This document shows positions 1-12,257 of a DNA stretch of 64,000 nt, piece by piece. Positions within the stretch are counted from its first letter, which is position 1. Every line of letters begins with the position of its first letter. Both the position numbers and the translations under genes were made by a program. The notes under the pieces were generated by a model. It saw only the letters and a program-made list of their open reading frames with translations. It had not been told where the DNA came from and ran no database searches. This stretch comes from Linnemannia schmuckeri. Its lineage: Eukaryota > Mortierellomycota > Mortierellomycetes > Mortierellales > Mortierellaceae. The stretch is taken from assembly GCA_029449235.1 (NCBI GenBank), contig JANATG010000003.1, positions 930,001 through 994,000 of the forward strand. Direction: 5' to 3'.

Positions 1-2032
1 GACCAAGGCGAAGCTGGGTTAGGGTGTAGTTGCTGGGTATAATGGTTGTTGCCGCTGTTGCTGTTATTGTTGTTAAATGTATGAGGTAGGTTGGGAGGCC
101 CTGAAGGGTAGCCAGGCATGGGTCCGTTGTTATATGGATTGGTGTTTTGATGGTTGTTGATCTGTCCGTGCTTGGGATATGGCTTTTTGGGCACGAAGAT
201 GGGTGCGTTCATGCCTTTCATAAAACCAGAGTTGGATTGAGTGTTATTATATCCCATACCGCCTGGGCCTCCTCCGTTATGCGTAGCAGGGCCGCTGTAG
301 TTCCGGTGCTGTTTGTGTCCGCCGGACTGTGGGTAGGTATAAGATGCTCGTGGCCCATTGCTCATTGGTGACACAGATCCAGAATTCGGATTGGGGTTGG
401 GTGCAAAATAGTCGTACCCTTTGGATGGCGTTCCATTTGAAGGCGAATTCACGGTGGGCGACTCTGTCAACGTCATGCCAGGACTTGGGCTCTGGAATCC
501 ATCCTGACTAGATGACGACGAGATGGTCCGGGTCAACCCCACTGGTGTTTTGACAGTTCCCGACGACGACGACGAAGCATTGGATGTCGTGCTCTTTCGT
601 CTCCTGACATCGGCACACTCTGCTGCAAGATCGGTCTTGGACTGCTTTGCTTTAGGCCGAAGTCCTTTGCCGGATTGCCGAGCGTTTGGGTCAGGGTTGC
701 TGATGGTAACGGAGGGCGATGGAGACGTGCTTCGGGAGACATCGCGTGAATTTGGTAATGATGGCTGACGCCCATCTCGTTCATCCTGATCGTCCGTGTG
801 TCTAGATCCTGCCCCCGATTTCCTTCCATTGGAGACCCTCGAGCGATTAGTTCCATGGGAACTCTCGTCGTTACCTTCCCGCCTTGGCGAATCCGTTTCC
901 ACTACAATTGCGGAAGGAGAGTCGACAGGAGCAAGCGGATCAGAACTCTCGCTTGGCGATTTTGGCTTGGCCGGGACATCCTCCTGGAAAATTCGCGCTC
1001 TGGCCTTGGCGTATGCTTCTTCACGCTCCTTGATTGACATGGGTTTACGCTCTGGCTCTGATGCTCCGTCGGGTGTAGCTGATCCACTGGAAGATCTACC
1101 GGGGTTTCTCTTCAAAACCTTCATCATCTTGACGGGCTGTTCGTCCTCTTCTTCGGCTAAGTCTGAGATACGTAATGGAGGGCTAATAAAACACACGCAA
1201 TTCATGCATTAGTCAAATGGTTGGAGTGGTTTTTTTTTGTTTTTGTTTTTTGCTAGGCCTTTGCTTTCATTTCGAATATATTTGCAAGAGCGTCAATTCT
1301 TACATTGCAGATGATTCGGTCTTAAAGAGGATAATCTTTTGCGACGGATCGACGATACGGGTGAGCTTGAAGTAGTTGGCGACCTTGTGGACCATCATAC
1401 GATAGTAACCATTGAGAGTTGGGAACTCTAGTTGAGGCTGACTATTGTGCCAAGTTGAGATAATAAATAAAGGACAAAATAACAGCAGTTGCAGTTAGCA
1501 AACCATTTCGCTATTCTTTACACACATGTGACACTCATTTGTGCCATTGATCGCTATTCCGAGTGTGTAAATACAGAGCAGTAGATCGCAAGCTAAGACA
1601 TACCTCGGGTTGTTGATGAAGCTGCAAAATTCTCGGTCCAACTTCAGCAAAAAGATTCGCTCCTGTCGATTCTTGAGTGCGTTGACTAGGAACTCGTCGA
1701 GAGCCATATCCTGTGCATCGCTGCACTCTTCCTCGACTTCCAACCCTTCGAGTGCTTTTGTCAATTTGGCGACAGGTTCCTGCGACGCCGAGGTATCATT
1801 GTTCTGCATTGAAGTGGGCTCCTGAGCAGGCGGCGGGGTAGGTTTCAATATAGTGAATGACGCCTTGGCCTGGACTGGAGAAGGTTGGTCCTCGGTCTAA
1901 AAAACAGCAAGGAAAACATAAAGAAGTTAGAGATCGAGATTTGACTAAAGGTGTCCGGTGCAATTTCAATAGACTCCACAGTCGTTGTGTGAAGAGAGGA
2001 CAAATTACCTTGTCCCCTGCGTTTTCAGCCAT
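1..2032 (-). CDS. R3H-SUZ domain RNA-binding protein (3' end beyond left edge)
   Basis: Four coding exons, in order 2032-2009, 1896-1604, 1441-1304 and 1182 to beyond base 1; phases match at each junction. The start MAENAGDK is followed at once by a donor; an in-frame ATG at 2044 is an alternative. Exons 2-3 carry an R3H domain: an acidic lead-in, LLKLDREFCSFINNP, then LEFPTLNGYYRMMVHKVANY and a final IVDPSQKIILFKTESSA. Exon 4 continues with PPLRISDLAEEE and a SUZ motif (KVLKRNPGR ... SIKEREEAYAKARARIF). The rest is a Ser/Pro/Asn-rich disordered tail, open to the left edge. R3H-SUZ proteins bind single-stranded nucleic acid, mainly RNA, in the cytoplasm and are linked to mRNA fate. The family call is firm; the exact orthologue (R3HDM/ARPP21 or yeast Rbs1 type) is not resolved. 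Confidence 0.85.
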
Positions 2033-3283
2033 GATATAGACCAAGAGTTTCCAAGGTTACGTAAGAAAGGCGGCGTGAAGGAAGAGAACGAGAGCAAGAC
2101 AGAGCGCGTGTAGGCGGTCGTAAGGAGTAGGTACGATAGTTTAAGAAGGAAGACTCCTTGAGGAGAGAGGGGGGGGGGAGGGGGGCAGTGTTCGTCAACG
2201 GATGTGTGTCGATGGGGAGAACTGATCAGATGCAGCCTTAAGGATGCGATGGCGCAGAAAAGGAAGATGGGTCAAGGCAGGTAGGTAATCAAAACAAGAG
2301 TGAAATCGGTAACTAAATAACGAGAGTGCTTAAGAAAACTGACCGGGAGTGAGTGTGAGTGTGAGTGTTATTAAGAGTAGAGGTAAGAAAGGGAAATAAC
2401 AAAAAGATAAGAAGAGTGCGAGTGAGACTTTTGTTTGTCGAAGGAGGAAGGGTGAAAGGAGAAGGAAACAGGCAAGGAAACAGATAAAATAAACAACGTG
2501 TGTGTGGTGCGGTGCTTGACCAAGGAGTGCAGCCGTGTGTCGCTAAAGGGATCAAGTGGAGAATGCGTGGGGCGGGCGACTTGAAAGAGAAGACGAGTGA
2601 GAGGACGGAGCCGCGTAGGGAGTGGACGACAAGGGAGTCAAAAGACAAAGGGGAGGGGTGTCAATGCATATGAGTGAATGAGTAATAACAACTACAGTTA
2701 TAATAAACAGAGAAAACAAACAAAGAACAAAAGGAGAATTCAGTAAAGAATCATGACAAAAGAGTGAGTGAAGGAATGGGAGAAAGGATATAGAGGAAGA
2801 AAAGGGGAAGGAACGAATAAAAAAAAAGTCGAAATATAAAAAAAAGAAAGGGTGACGTCATCAAAGATGGCACAAACAAGTGGGACATAGCTTAAGCAAC
2901 TAAGGCAATTCTTATTGTTTTGTTTTTTTGGGAGCCAATTGTGCAAGGCAATACTATCTGATGGTCAGCAAAAGAGTAAAAAAAAAAAAGGCAACGCTAC
3001 GAAGGGAGAGGAACGACTATCTAAGAAATACAATTGAGCGTTTTTTTGGTTGAATTGGACAAAAAACAAAAGAGAGCAAAGGAACATGGCAGTTTGTTGG
3101 CAGTGCTGAAGTAGAAACTACTGTAGAAAGAGGGAGCTGGGGGTCATGATGGTACAAAAGTGAAAGAGTACAGAATGGGAAGAAAAATTGCAAAACTAAA
3201 AGAGCAAATGGTCATAATTTTGGTTTGTGTATGTGTGTGTGCTATAGGTCGTAGGCAGACCACGCAACGGTCGCGCGCTTTGC
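2033..3283. other. Intergenic spacer, no gene seen
   Basis: Lies between the 5' end of the R3H-SUZ gene and the 3' end of the Con7-like gene. The plus strand is strongly purine-rich, with short homopurine runs. ORFs on the minus strand here are pyrimidine-codon shadows (Ser/Phe/Pro/Leu) with no recognisable domain. It contains one TGACGTCA palindrome. Confidence 0.6.
2853..2860. promoter_or_regulatory. CRE/ATF-type palindrome TGACGTCA
   Basis: Perfect 8-base palindrome in the context GTGACGTCATCAA, about 820 bases upstream of the R3H-SUZ start. It is the classical binding site of ATF/CREB-type bZIP factors. A second copy with the same TGACGTCATCAA core sits upstream of PRP6. Occupancy is inferred from motif alone. 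Confidence 0.35.
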
Positions 3284-5498
3284 TTAGAAGCCCATCGGGT
3301 GGTGATGGTGCTGAGAGGCCGCCGACTGGGAATGGTGGGAGTTGTGTGGATGCTGGTTGGGATGAGCATGAGGCAGAGGAAGCTGGTGAGGCTGAGGCTG
3401 TTGATGGTGGTGAGCAATCGAATGCATCGCCAAAGGGTGGTGGCCAGCGGCTGCTGCTGCGTGCATATGGGACATCAGGGGGTCGCACAGTGGCTGCATC
3501 TGGGCCTGCTGGTTCTGATTCTGCTGCTGCTGGAAGGCAGCGGCCTGCTTCGATGCCTCTTCCTCGGCGCGCTTGTGCTTTCGCCATGCCTTTCGAAGTT
3601 CCTTGAACTCTGTTTTTTGTAAAGTTGAAAAATGAGCTCGCGGTTAGCATACATGACAATAGGTACATGAACAGTGTCATAGATTCATTTGAAGGAATGA
3701 GCGTGAGAGAAGACTCCAAAAAGCTGTATGAAAAAAGTAACATACCAGCTGGGAGGCGTTTTGGGCCGTGCTTTTGCATGTGGACGTGAGCATTCAAGTG
3801 GTTGAGGGTACCGTAGGCTTTCTCGCACTCGCCCCAGTTGCAGACATAGAGTCGCTCAATCTCGTCAAAACGACGGCGAGGTCGCTTCTTGGAGTTGACA
3901 CCGGAGAGAGGCACAAAGGAATAGACTTTAGAACCATTGACATTTCCATCCAAACTTGACATATCGGTGCCATCTTGCGACCAGCCAGCTGGGTTCATGA
4001 CACGCTGATGTTGTTGATGGTGCTGGGTGGAACCGGCAGGATGCGAGTGGTATGCGCCACCTGCTGGTTGACCGTGGACATGATGGGGCTGGAGAGCAAT
4101 CGAGTCGACATAACCAAGACTAGGCGAATTACGGGTCATTCCTTGGACGGGGACGGAACCCGGGGCAACAAGACCGCCGTGTGTGAATGGTCCGCTGTTG
4201 CTCAAAGGGCTGGCACCGGCAGGCTCAGTCATGACACTAGACATCACCAGACCAGGGGCCGTCTCCAAGGCTGGGACGAAGGGATAGGTCACGCGACGAG
4301 CATAGGCGGGGTCCCCACTGGGGTTGGTATCTTGTGAGACCATTGGGTGGGCGGATGCGGGGGGTTGGCGATCTTGGACGCTTTGGGGAGGCATCCTCGA
4401 GGGATCACCTTCAAACTGCTCTTGGGTGGGATAGACGTGAAGAGGAGCTTGGACGTCCAAATAGGGTGTGGGTGCATAAAAGTTAGGGGGGGAGGTCACT
4501 ACATTGCCGACGGCCGAGAAGGTTGCTTGTGGGGGTTGAGATGGGGGTGAGACAGCCATGGAGGGGGATGACTCGGACTTGATGCCATGAAGGGCTTCGG
4601 AAAGTGGGGGCAGGTTAGTCTGGACAGAAGAGTGCGAAGGCTGTGCGGTTTCCCACGAACCAACAGTTGAAGTAGCACTCTCCGGTGCAACGCCCTGGGA
4701 GTAGTCGGGACGAGATCGATCGGATGTGGGAGGAGTGCTCGTTTGGGTCTTGTTGCGGCCAGCGATCATGGACTGGCGACGGTCGTGAATGGTGAGGCGG
4801 GTGTTGTGGGAAGGGTATGGAGCCATGTAGTGTGAGGAGTTGAGCTGTGGTGCCATTTCCTTCATGGAGTTGAGCTCTGAGAAGGGGGCACTATAGAGAG
4901 GCTGTGGGGCTGTTTGTGGTTGGGAGGGCATCATAGCTATTGTAAGAGAAAAAGGGGGTGAAAAAAGGAATTAAGAGAAGATGAAGCGCGTGTCGGGTTA
5001 GCAAAATTCATCAGACGACAGACATATCGGCGGCGCTCCAATCTTTGTAAAAAAAAAAAAAAAAAAAAAAGGAAATGAAATTACGAAATAGGAGAACTGC
5101 CATAATTGCAGTGCAAGTTGTGGAAAGAAGAGCAATTGAGAGATAACAAATAAAAAGCCTGCGTGAGGGGAATAATTACCAGGTTGGTCTGTGCTGCTCT
5201 CACTAATGGCAAAGGGTGCTGCGGACGTGGGGGCTCCCGTCTGGGATCTGCTGTTGAAGGGTGTTGGGAGCGATGACGCCTGAGAAGATTGCTGCTGCTT
5301 CCAGTCAACAGATGATTGTGAGGTGGGTGGAGTTCGTGTAGAAGAGTCGTTGGCGGAACGATGCTGCTGTTGTTGTTGTTCGTATGAGTGGTATGGGTGG
5401 TGTGAATGTGAGTAAGAATTGGAGTTTTGTCGCGTCTCACTGTAGAAGGGAAAGGAGGAAGTGGTTTCGATTTGCAATGGGCTACAGACGGAGAGCAT
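3284..5498 (-). CDS. CON7: Con7-like C2H2 zinc-finger transcription factor
   Basis: Three exons, 5498-5180, 4936-3746 and 3609-3284, give 611 residues with matching phases (phase 1 at both introns). One C2H2 finger sits near residues 465-495: a basic lead KKRPRRRFDEIERLY, then C-x4-C-x12-H-x5-H containing AYGTLNHLNAHV, followed by KHGPKR and EFKELRKAWRKHK. This finger plus its flanks is the signature of the fungal Con7 family, nuclear regulators best known for controlling conidium and infection-related morphogenesis in Magnaporthe. The rest is Ser/Pro/Gln-rich and disordered, and the tail after the finger is Gln- and His-rich. The ATG at 5498 is the first in frame, but an acceptor-like TTCTACAG inside exon 1 leaves the true 5' end open. 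What it controls in this fungus is unknown. Confidence 0.8.
5049..5070. repeat. Poly(A) tract, 22 bases, in Con7-like intron 1
   Basis: Uninterrupted A run within the intron between exons 1 and 2 (poly-T on the transcribed sense). Confidence 0.9.
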
Positions 5499-6115
5499 TG
5501 GAAAAAGTTGTCAATGAGAGGATGAGGGATATAGAGGCTGTTGTTGTTTTGCGCGAGGGCTTGGAAGTAGAGATAAGCGACTCTTGGGCCGAAACAATAG
5601 AAAAGAAAAAGTCGGGCAGAAGGGGATGAAATCTATTCGAGGAGGGACGGTAGTTGCGTTGTGTGTATGTGTGCGTTGTAGGCGAGAGGAGGGGGCACAT
5701 TAAACAAAAGGAGGGAGGATGGAGCAGGATGGCGGACAGAGTAGGTCAGGAACGAGCAAAGGCAGAGGAGGGTAATGATGATGGCGAGGGACGAGGTAGG
5801 CGGCGAAGGAAAGAGGGGGGAAGGAGAGGATGGGAGGCAAAAAGGCGCGAGGGCGGCAGAAGTGGGCCATAGGGGGACAGAAGGGAGGGAGGAGAGAAAA
5901 GGAAGAAGACATTTATTAATAAAAAGTTGGTTATAAAGTTGTTGACTCGGCTTGTAGACACACGGAGGAAGGATGGGTAAGTGCCCGGCTTTTGAATAGA
6001 TAGTCGTCGCTGTGTCCATGTCCTGAATGATATTGAAACCCAAGTTGCCAGACTCTTGCCGACTCAACATACGTCATTCCGCGCTTCAGAGATACTGAGA
6101 AGGAAAGAGAGGTAC

Positions 6116-6143
<28 letters not shown>
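6116..6143. repeat. Poly(A) tract, 28 bases
   Basis: Uninterrupted A run in non-coding DNA, followed by AG-rich sequence. Confidence 0.9.
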
Positions 6144-6147
<4 letters not shown>

Positions 6148-7485
6148 TAGAGAGAGATAGAGAGTGGAGAAGATTACAGTGGCCTTGTACACCAACGAGT
6201 TGTTTTTGTGGTGGTAGAGGTGGGAAGGGGATGGGAAGGTGGAGGAGGAGAGATGGGCTGAGACTTACGACTTACCGAGTAGAAAAAGAATACGCTTGCG
6301 AAAAGGCAAATGCTTTAATGCCTTAACAGTCTGTTGAATCACCAAGTCAAAGAAGGGTAAAAGAAGAAGATATATACAGGGTCGTTAGTGAGTTGTGTGA
6401 ATGGCTTTAGACCACATCGCAGAGATGCTTTGTACAAATGGAAGAGGGAGGAAAGGTACAGGCGTGAGAAACGCCAGATAGGGGAGGAAGAGTGTATTTT
6501 GAGAGAGGAAGGAGAAAGGAGAAAGAAGAGAGAAAGGAAAAAGTGAGGAGAGGAGGAAGAAGGAAAAGGAAGCGGAGGAAACACAAAAGAGGCAAATAAA
6601 AAGGCTGATAATAATGGAGAGTCAATGATGACTGGCCAAAGAAAATTGTGACGAAAACAACACAAAAGAACAGTGACGAAGGCGCGTTGAGTGCTTTGCG
6701 AAAGCACACGCACACATGCATCAAATGAACAGCCAGTCCAAACATGGGCTTTTGTGTCCGCCGCTTGCGCAAAAACCGTTTTTTCTTCTCTTTTTATGTC
6801 AGCTTCAATCGACAGCGACATTTTGCAATATTGGAGGATGTAAATAATTCGAGGAGGAAATGGGGCAAATAAATAAATATGGCTATGATTTCGTGTGATA
6901 GGGGGATGGGGAAGCAAAAGGATGGGATGGGTTGAGTTGGGGATGAGATGGTGATTATACAAAGGAAAGGGCAGCGTAGGGCAAAATGGAAAAAAAAGGC
7001 TGTATTATCCGTGACAAAGAACGGGAGAGAATGAGTTTACTCCGACTGGTAGTAAGGTATAGCAGGACATAGGAGGACAGACACAACCAGAACCAAAGGC
7101 TTGTCGGTGACCATGGATCTAATCTGAGACATTGTCCCAGATCGGGCCCCCTTGGTGATGCCGGCCTTGTACCTCCCTTCTTCCCTCTTCCTCCTACACG
7201 TTGCCGGTCTCATATACTTATTAAAATTCTTTTTTCTTCTTTCTTACCTCGTGGTGGTTTAAAAAAAAAACAGTGAGAAAAGCGAGGGAAAGGAAGTTGA
7301 AAAACAAAAGGGTGTCTTGAGGACAGAAAGGTAAGATTACAAAATAATAAGGATAATAAAAAAGCGCTTAAGGCAGGGGGCTGGATGTCAAAGCTGGGAT
7401 AGATGTGGGTAAGCGAGGAGGTGCTAGAGGAGGAGACTAGTTCAGAATGAAAATGGATGGGATGGAGGATGGATAGCCACTAGTG

Positions 7486-7520
7486 TGTTGTTGTTGTTGT
7501 TGTTGTTGTTGTTGCTGTTG
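7486..7520 (+). repeat. (GTT)n trinucleotide microsatellite
   Basis: About ten GTT units, slightly degenerate at the right end (GCTGTT). Confidence 0.85.
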
Positions 7521-7895
7521 ATGGTGGCAGTGGAGGTGGTTGTACGCTGTTGGTTATTTGATTGTTGGTTGTAGACTTGTTGTTTTAAGATAGAGAATTG
7601 AACCGAGAGAGATATGAAAAAGTGAGGGGTTTTGCAAGTTCAAGATGAAAAATGAGAAGGTAGAAGCAAGACGTAAGAAAGGAAAAAAGTGAGAACGAAG
7701 AAAGGAAGGAAAGTAGGAAAGAAGGAAAGAAGGGAGGAAAAGGAGGGTGATTTTATATCATTTTTTTTTTTGTATTAGTATTTATTCAGTCATTACAGCA
7801 TGCTGCTGCCTGGCAGGGTGGGGATGACTGGTGATGGGATAAATGTTGAATAACGATTGAATTAGCTGAATATATTAGATGAATTTGACGTACAC

Positions 7896-7941
7896 AAAAA
7901 AATAAAAAAATAAAAAAATAAAAAAATAAAAAAAATAAAAA
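7896..7941 (+). repeat. (TAAAAAA)n tandem repeat
   Basis: Five to six A-rich heptamers separated by single T residues, in non-coding DNA. Confidence 0.8.
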
Positions 7942-10804
7942 CTCAAAAAAATCCGACTGTATTGGATACATTAGTCTAAAGCGACTGAATAGGATCTCCT
8001 TTTTTTCCATTTTTCTTTTATCTCTTAATATTTCGCAATATTTGATGGAAAACAAACAGGGATGCTTGCTGCCTTTTTTCCTAGCTGTCTGCTTGTCCAG
8101 TAGGGGAAGACAGTGTAAAAAGAAGGACAAGGGTGACAACAAAAGAGAAAGAGAATGAATGAGAGAACTCGACAGCAGTAATAACATCTTTTTTCTTCCT
8201 TCTCTCTTCCTCCACCCTTCTTTGCTGAAAATCCGGCCAGGATAATTGATGAAAGAATGAAAGAATGAAAGAATAATAGTGGAGGTAAGAGAAGACAAGA
8301 AGACGAAGAACCCCTCGACTTTTCAAGAACAAAAGCAGGAGACTGACTGATTGACTGACGAAGGACAGATGGGTGGAACCTCACGACAAGGAGAATTTAA
8401 AGGGCAAGGCAAGGCAAGCACGTAACATCATTCTTTAAACGAAAGTAATCCTGTCGTTTTAATGGTAATAAAGAAAAACAAAAACTCATCGTCAAGGGAC
8501 CAAGCAAGTCATTCGACCCACGAAATGAATGAGTGGTTGACAAAAGGATTGTCGTCAACGACAACAGCAGCAGCAACAGCAGCAATAGCAATCGTCGCCA
8601 CAGCAGATGAAAGTAAAACACTCAGTGACGACTGAATTGATCAGCCATCATCATCCTATTCAATCAACACACCAACAACGGATCCTCATTCGAAACGGAT
8701 AAGGTAAAAGACTGTAGACTTGTTTTATTATCACAACTTGGCTTGGTAAAGTAGCTACAGTAGTTGTTTGTAAGGTAGAAACCAGCTGCTCTGCCTGTGT
8801 CCTATTGTTGTTTTCGTTGTTTTTAGGGTTTATCCTCCCTGATGCATTAGATAATAATCGCCCTCCTCTGTCTGTTGGTTCCCTCCGACAACACAACAAA
8901 AAAACCGACTGGTGCCCAGGAGGAGAGAAAAAGAGGAGCTTCTTACTTCAAATACTCACAGACACATATCAATGTAAGACCACACCCCCAGCAGAGCAGG
9001 TGAGGGCAACGTTGTGTGGGTGTGGGCGGCAAAAAAAAATAGAAAATGAGGGAATGCGAGGGAGGGAGAGGGAAAGGAACAAGGGAAGGGTCGAGTGGTC
9101 CTGGGAGCGAGAGCAAGAGCCGCCCGCCGTCGAGTGTATGTTGTTGCTTTTCTGGGCGCATCGTGATGATCCATCGGCTCATCCTTAAGAAAGAGCAACC
9201 TTGTTTTATGTACACTTTTGATATCATGCAAATGGCGACACTTTTGTTGTTTGTCGTTGTTGTCGTTGACAGTCGAATTAGATTGTTTATTTTCAGTTGT
9301 TGGTATTCATACCCTCACCCCTCTTTCTTCTCGCGATAAAATGCAAACACATATACACAAACACGGTCATGATTGAGTACAATGAATTGAATGAAAACAT
9401 GACATCCACTGCGTGCGTGTATTTGTTGTAGAGCAAACTCACGCAATAAATAGCAAAAGTGGCAATGAATAATAGTTCTATCCCTCCCCATGAGGCAAGA
9501 CGAATAAGGGAAGCAATCAAGAGTAGAGGAGCGAAAGGGCTAGACACGAGTGTCAACAAAATAGACGTTTATAAAGGAGGATGATAGATAGCCAGTGACG
9601 ATCTGTGGTCAGTGTGTCAATGCGACTTTGAGTCTGTGTGCGAGTGTATGTACGGGAGTTCACTTCGTTCTTCATTTTCGTTCGTTTTGTTGTGTGTCGT
9701 AATGGAGTCAAGGAAGAGGGCAATGAGTTTGGAAAACGTGTAATGATGCCAATGACGAAGGAGAAAAAAACAAAACACGACAAAAAAACATCCAACCCCC
9801 AGGTGACATTCGCTGTAATGCTTTTTGATAGCCTGATGCACCTTTTCATATTTTTTGCGGTTGGAGAGGGCGGGTACGACACACACAATGGAAGCAAACT
9901 CTCGTGAAAGGGCGGATAATCATTTATTGTTAACATCTGTGCGATACCCTGTCGATTGCAACTTTCATCTCCGAATCGCCAAGGGATCCTGGAATGGCGG
10001 CAAAAAAAAATGTAATGAACAATAACAGCAACAAAATAAACAAGTGCAAAAACTGTGAAATGTAGATGATTAAGCATAGCACCGAGCTGGGCACATTACA
10101 CTGATTCTACAAGTCTTTATTTTTATTTTAGTACCATTCCGCAACGCAGGAGTACCATTCGTCTATACTGTGAGCGTGCTTTGTCTGTGTGTGGTCGTGA
10201 CAAAAAAAAAAGAGAAACAGAAAAGAATAAGGAGATGAGGAATTGAGCATTCATGGACAGTCAAGTGGAGGACGTAAGAAAAGAGAACAAAAAAAGTCAG
10301 ATAGAGGAGATAGATAGATAGACAGGCAGGTCAACAACAAAAAACAAAGATGAGGTATGAGCACATACATAGACACATACATACACACGGAATGAATGAG
10401 TATGTAAAGTGTGTAATGCAACAACAAGAACAGAGCCGACCGTGGGCGGTGTGTGTTTTTGATGTTGTTGATGGCTTTCTTTTGTGAGTGCGTGCGCGAG
10501 GCAATACAAAGTTCAATTGCAATTTGTTGGACGCTAGTCGTTTTTTCCATCCCGTCCTTTTGTTTGGTCGTCTAGTTCGGATCATGTCAACTGAAAGCCG
10601 AGGATGAAGAAAAAAAGAAAAAGAAAACGAAAACGGGGACCCCAGAGGTCAAGAGTAAAAGAGCAGCAGCGAATTGTATTGGAAAAAGCAAGGAGTGAAC
10701 ATGCCACAGCACCCCAGTCCTTAAAGGACCAACAAGACAAACCGGACAAGAACTGGATAGGGGGGAGGACACATTCACACAGAGCGAGTGAAAGAGAGGA
10801 GAGT

Positions 10805-10893
10805 GGAAGGGAAGGGAAGGAAAGGAAGGGAAGGAAAGGAAAGGAAGGGAAGGAAAGGAAAGGAAGGGAAGGGAAGGAAGGAAGGGAAGGGGA
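10805..10893 (+). repeat. GGAAG/GGAAA pure-purine repeat
   Basis: About 90 bases of G and A only, built from alternating GGAAG, GGGAA and GGAAA units. Homopurine mirror-like tracts of this kind can form triplex DNA. Confidence 0.85.
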
Positions 10894-11568
10894 ACACGGA
10901 TGATGATGATTATGACGATAGAATAACAAAAATAAAGAGAAGGATAACAGGACAAGAATGACCACCGATGCGAGTGAAAGAAGAAGGAAGAAGATAGTCT
11001 AAAGCACTCATAACGAACGAAGCGAGAATCTTTTTAACCACTTTACATTCTCTTTGCTGACGGTGAAGAGGAAGAAAAAGCAGTTCTGTTTGTTGATGCT
11101 GTTGCTGTTGCCAGGATGGTTTTTCGTCTCATTTCATGTCAGTTTGTTCATCTCTGTTGCCGACTTCTTCATCGCTGGTTTGCCTTTTTTTTTTTTTGTT
11201 TACACTATCAATTGCTTCCTCTTTCTGTATTTTTGATGTGTCTATCGCCTCCGATTTTCCACAATCACATCTCCTTATGTTCTGTTCCCTGTTCATCGTT
11301 TTTTTCTCTTCCTATTCCTCTTCCTCTTCTTCCTCTTCCTCTCTTTTTTTCCCTTCTCCCTTCGCTCCCTCGAATCCCCCCCCCTTTTTTTGTTTCCCCT
11401 ACGTCATTGTCGTCATTCGTTACAAGAGTTGAGTTGAGTTGAACGTACGTGACTTCCTTTTTCGGAACCCTTTTATTTCTTACACCCATTCAATTCGCAT
11501 TTACTCAATAACCAACTCAAAAAATATAAGTAATGCACGGACTGTTGTGTTTGTTGTTGTTGTTTGGG

Positions 11569-11670
11569 TGGTTGCTGGCCTGCTGGCTGGCTGGCTGGCT
11601 GCTTGCCTGTCTGCCTAATTGTCTGCCTGATTGTCTGCCTGATTGTCTGCCTGCCTGTCTCTCTCCCTGC
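11569..11670 (+). repeat. CTGG and TGTCTGCCTGAT imperfect tandem repeats
   Basis: A run of CTGG tetramers passes into three to four copies of a TGTCTGCCTGAT-like 12-base unit and then CTGCCTGTCT. It is non-coding as far as can be judged. Confidence 0.7.
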
Positions 11671-12149
11671 CTGTGTGTGATTTTTTGTTGCTTTATTTTG
11701 CTCACACGCTCACACACCCTCACCCTTTATGTGCGCTCACTCCTGAATCTCCGGGTGCCCCATCACCATTTTTTTTATTTTGTTCACTCCATCTCATCCT
11801 CATCACCCTCCATCATCCTCTCGCAAACATAACAATAAAAAGATAAAACGCGCCCAATACTCTTCTATTCAAACAAGAATCTGTTCCTGAGACAAAACGA
11901 ACATCAAATATCTGCAGCCCTTAGAAAAAAAAGTTTGTATGAAACTAGACCATCCTGCCTTCCTCCTTCTCCCCACCGTTGAAGTAGTCTACAATCCCCA
12001 GTTTTGTTCCAAAGGTATAAGTGAGGAAAGGCGTGGTTAAAGAGGTAGTCTATCATAGCCCACTCCAACCGCCAAAAAAAATTCCCGCCCAAAATCGCAG
12101 ACCAGCAGAAAGGACCAGACCCGACTATAGCGGCTATGATCGCTGGGTT

Positions 12150-12200
12150 CATTGCTTTGCTACATTGCTTTGCTACATTGCTTTGCTACATTGCTTTGTT
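12150..12200 (+). repeat. 13-base tandem repeat, about 4 copies
   Basis: Unit CATTGCTTTGCTA repeated in register, the last copy degenerate. A 30-base poly(A) tract follows shortly. Confidence 0.85.
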
Positions 12201-12222
12201 CCTGGTCTAAAGAGACATGGAG

Positions 12223-12226
<4 letters not shown>

Positions 12227-12256
<30 letters not shown>
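12227..12256. repeat. Poly(A) tract, 30 bases
   Basis: Uninterrupted A run ending at CGCGCG. Confidence 0.9.

Positions 12257-12257
<1 letters not shown>

Noticed and set aside
147..1212. Plus-strand ORFs over the R3H-SUZ gene
   Set aside because: They are antisense to a well-supported exon with domain motifs and have no recognisable content.
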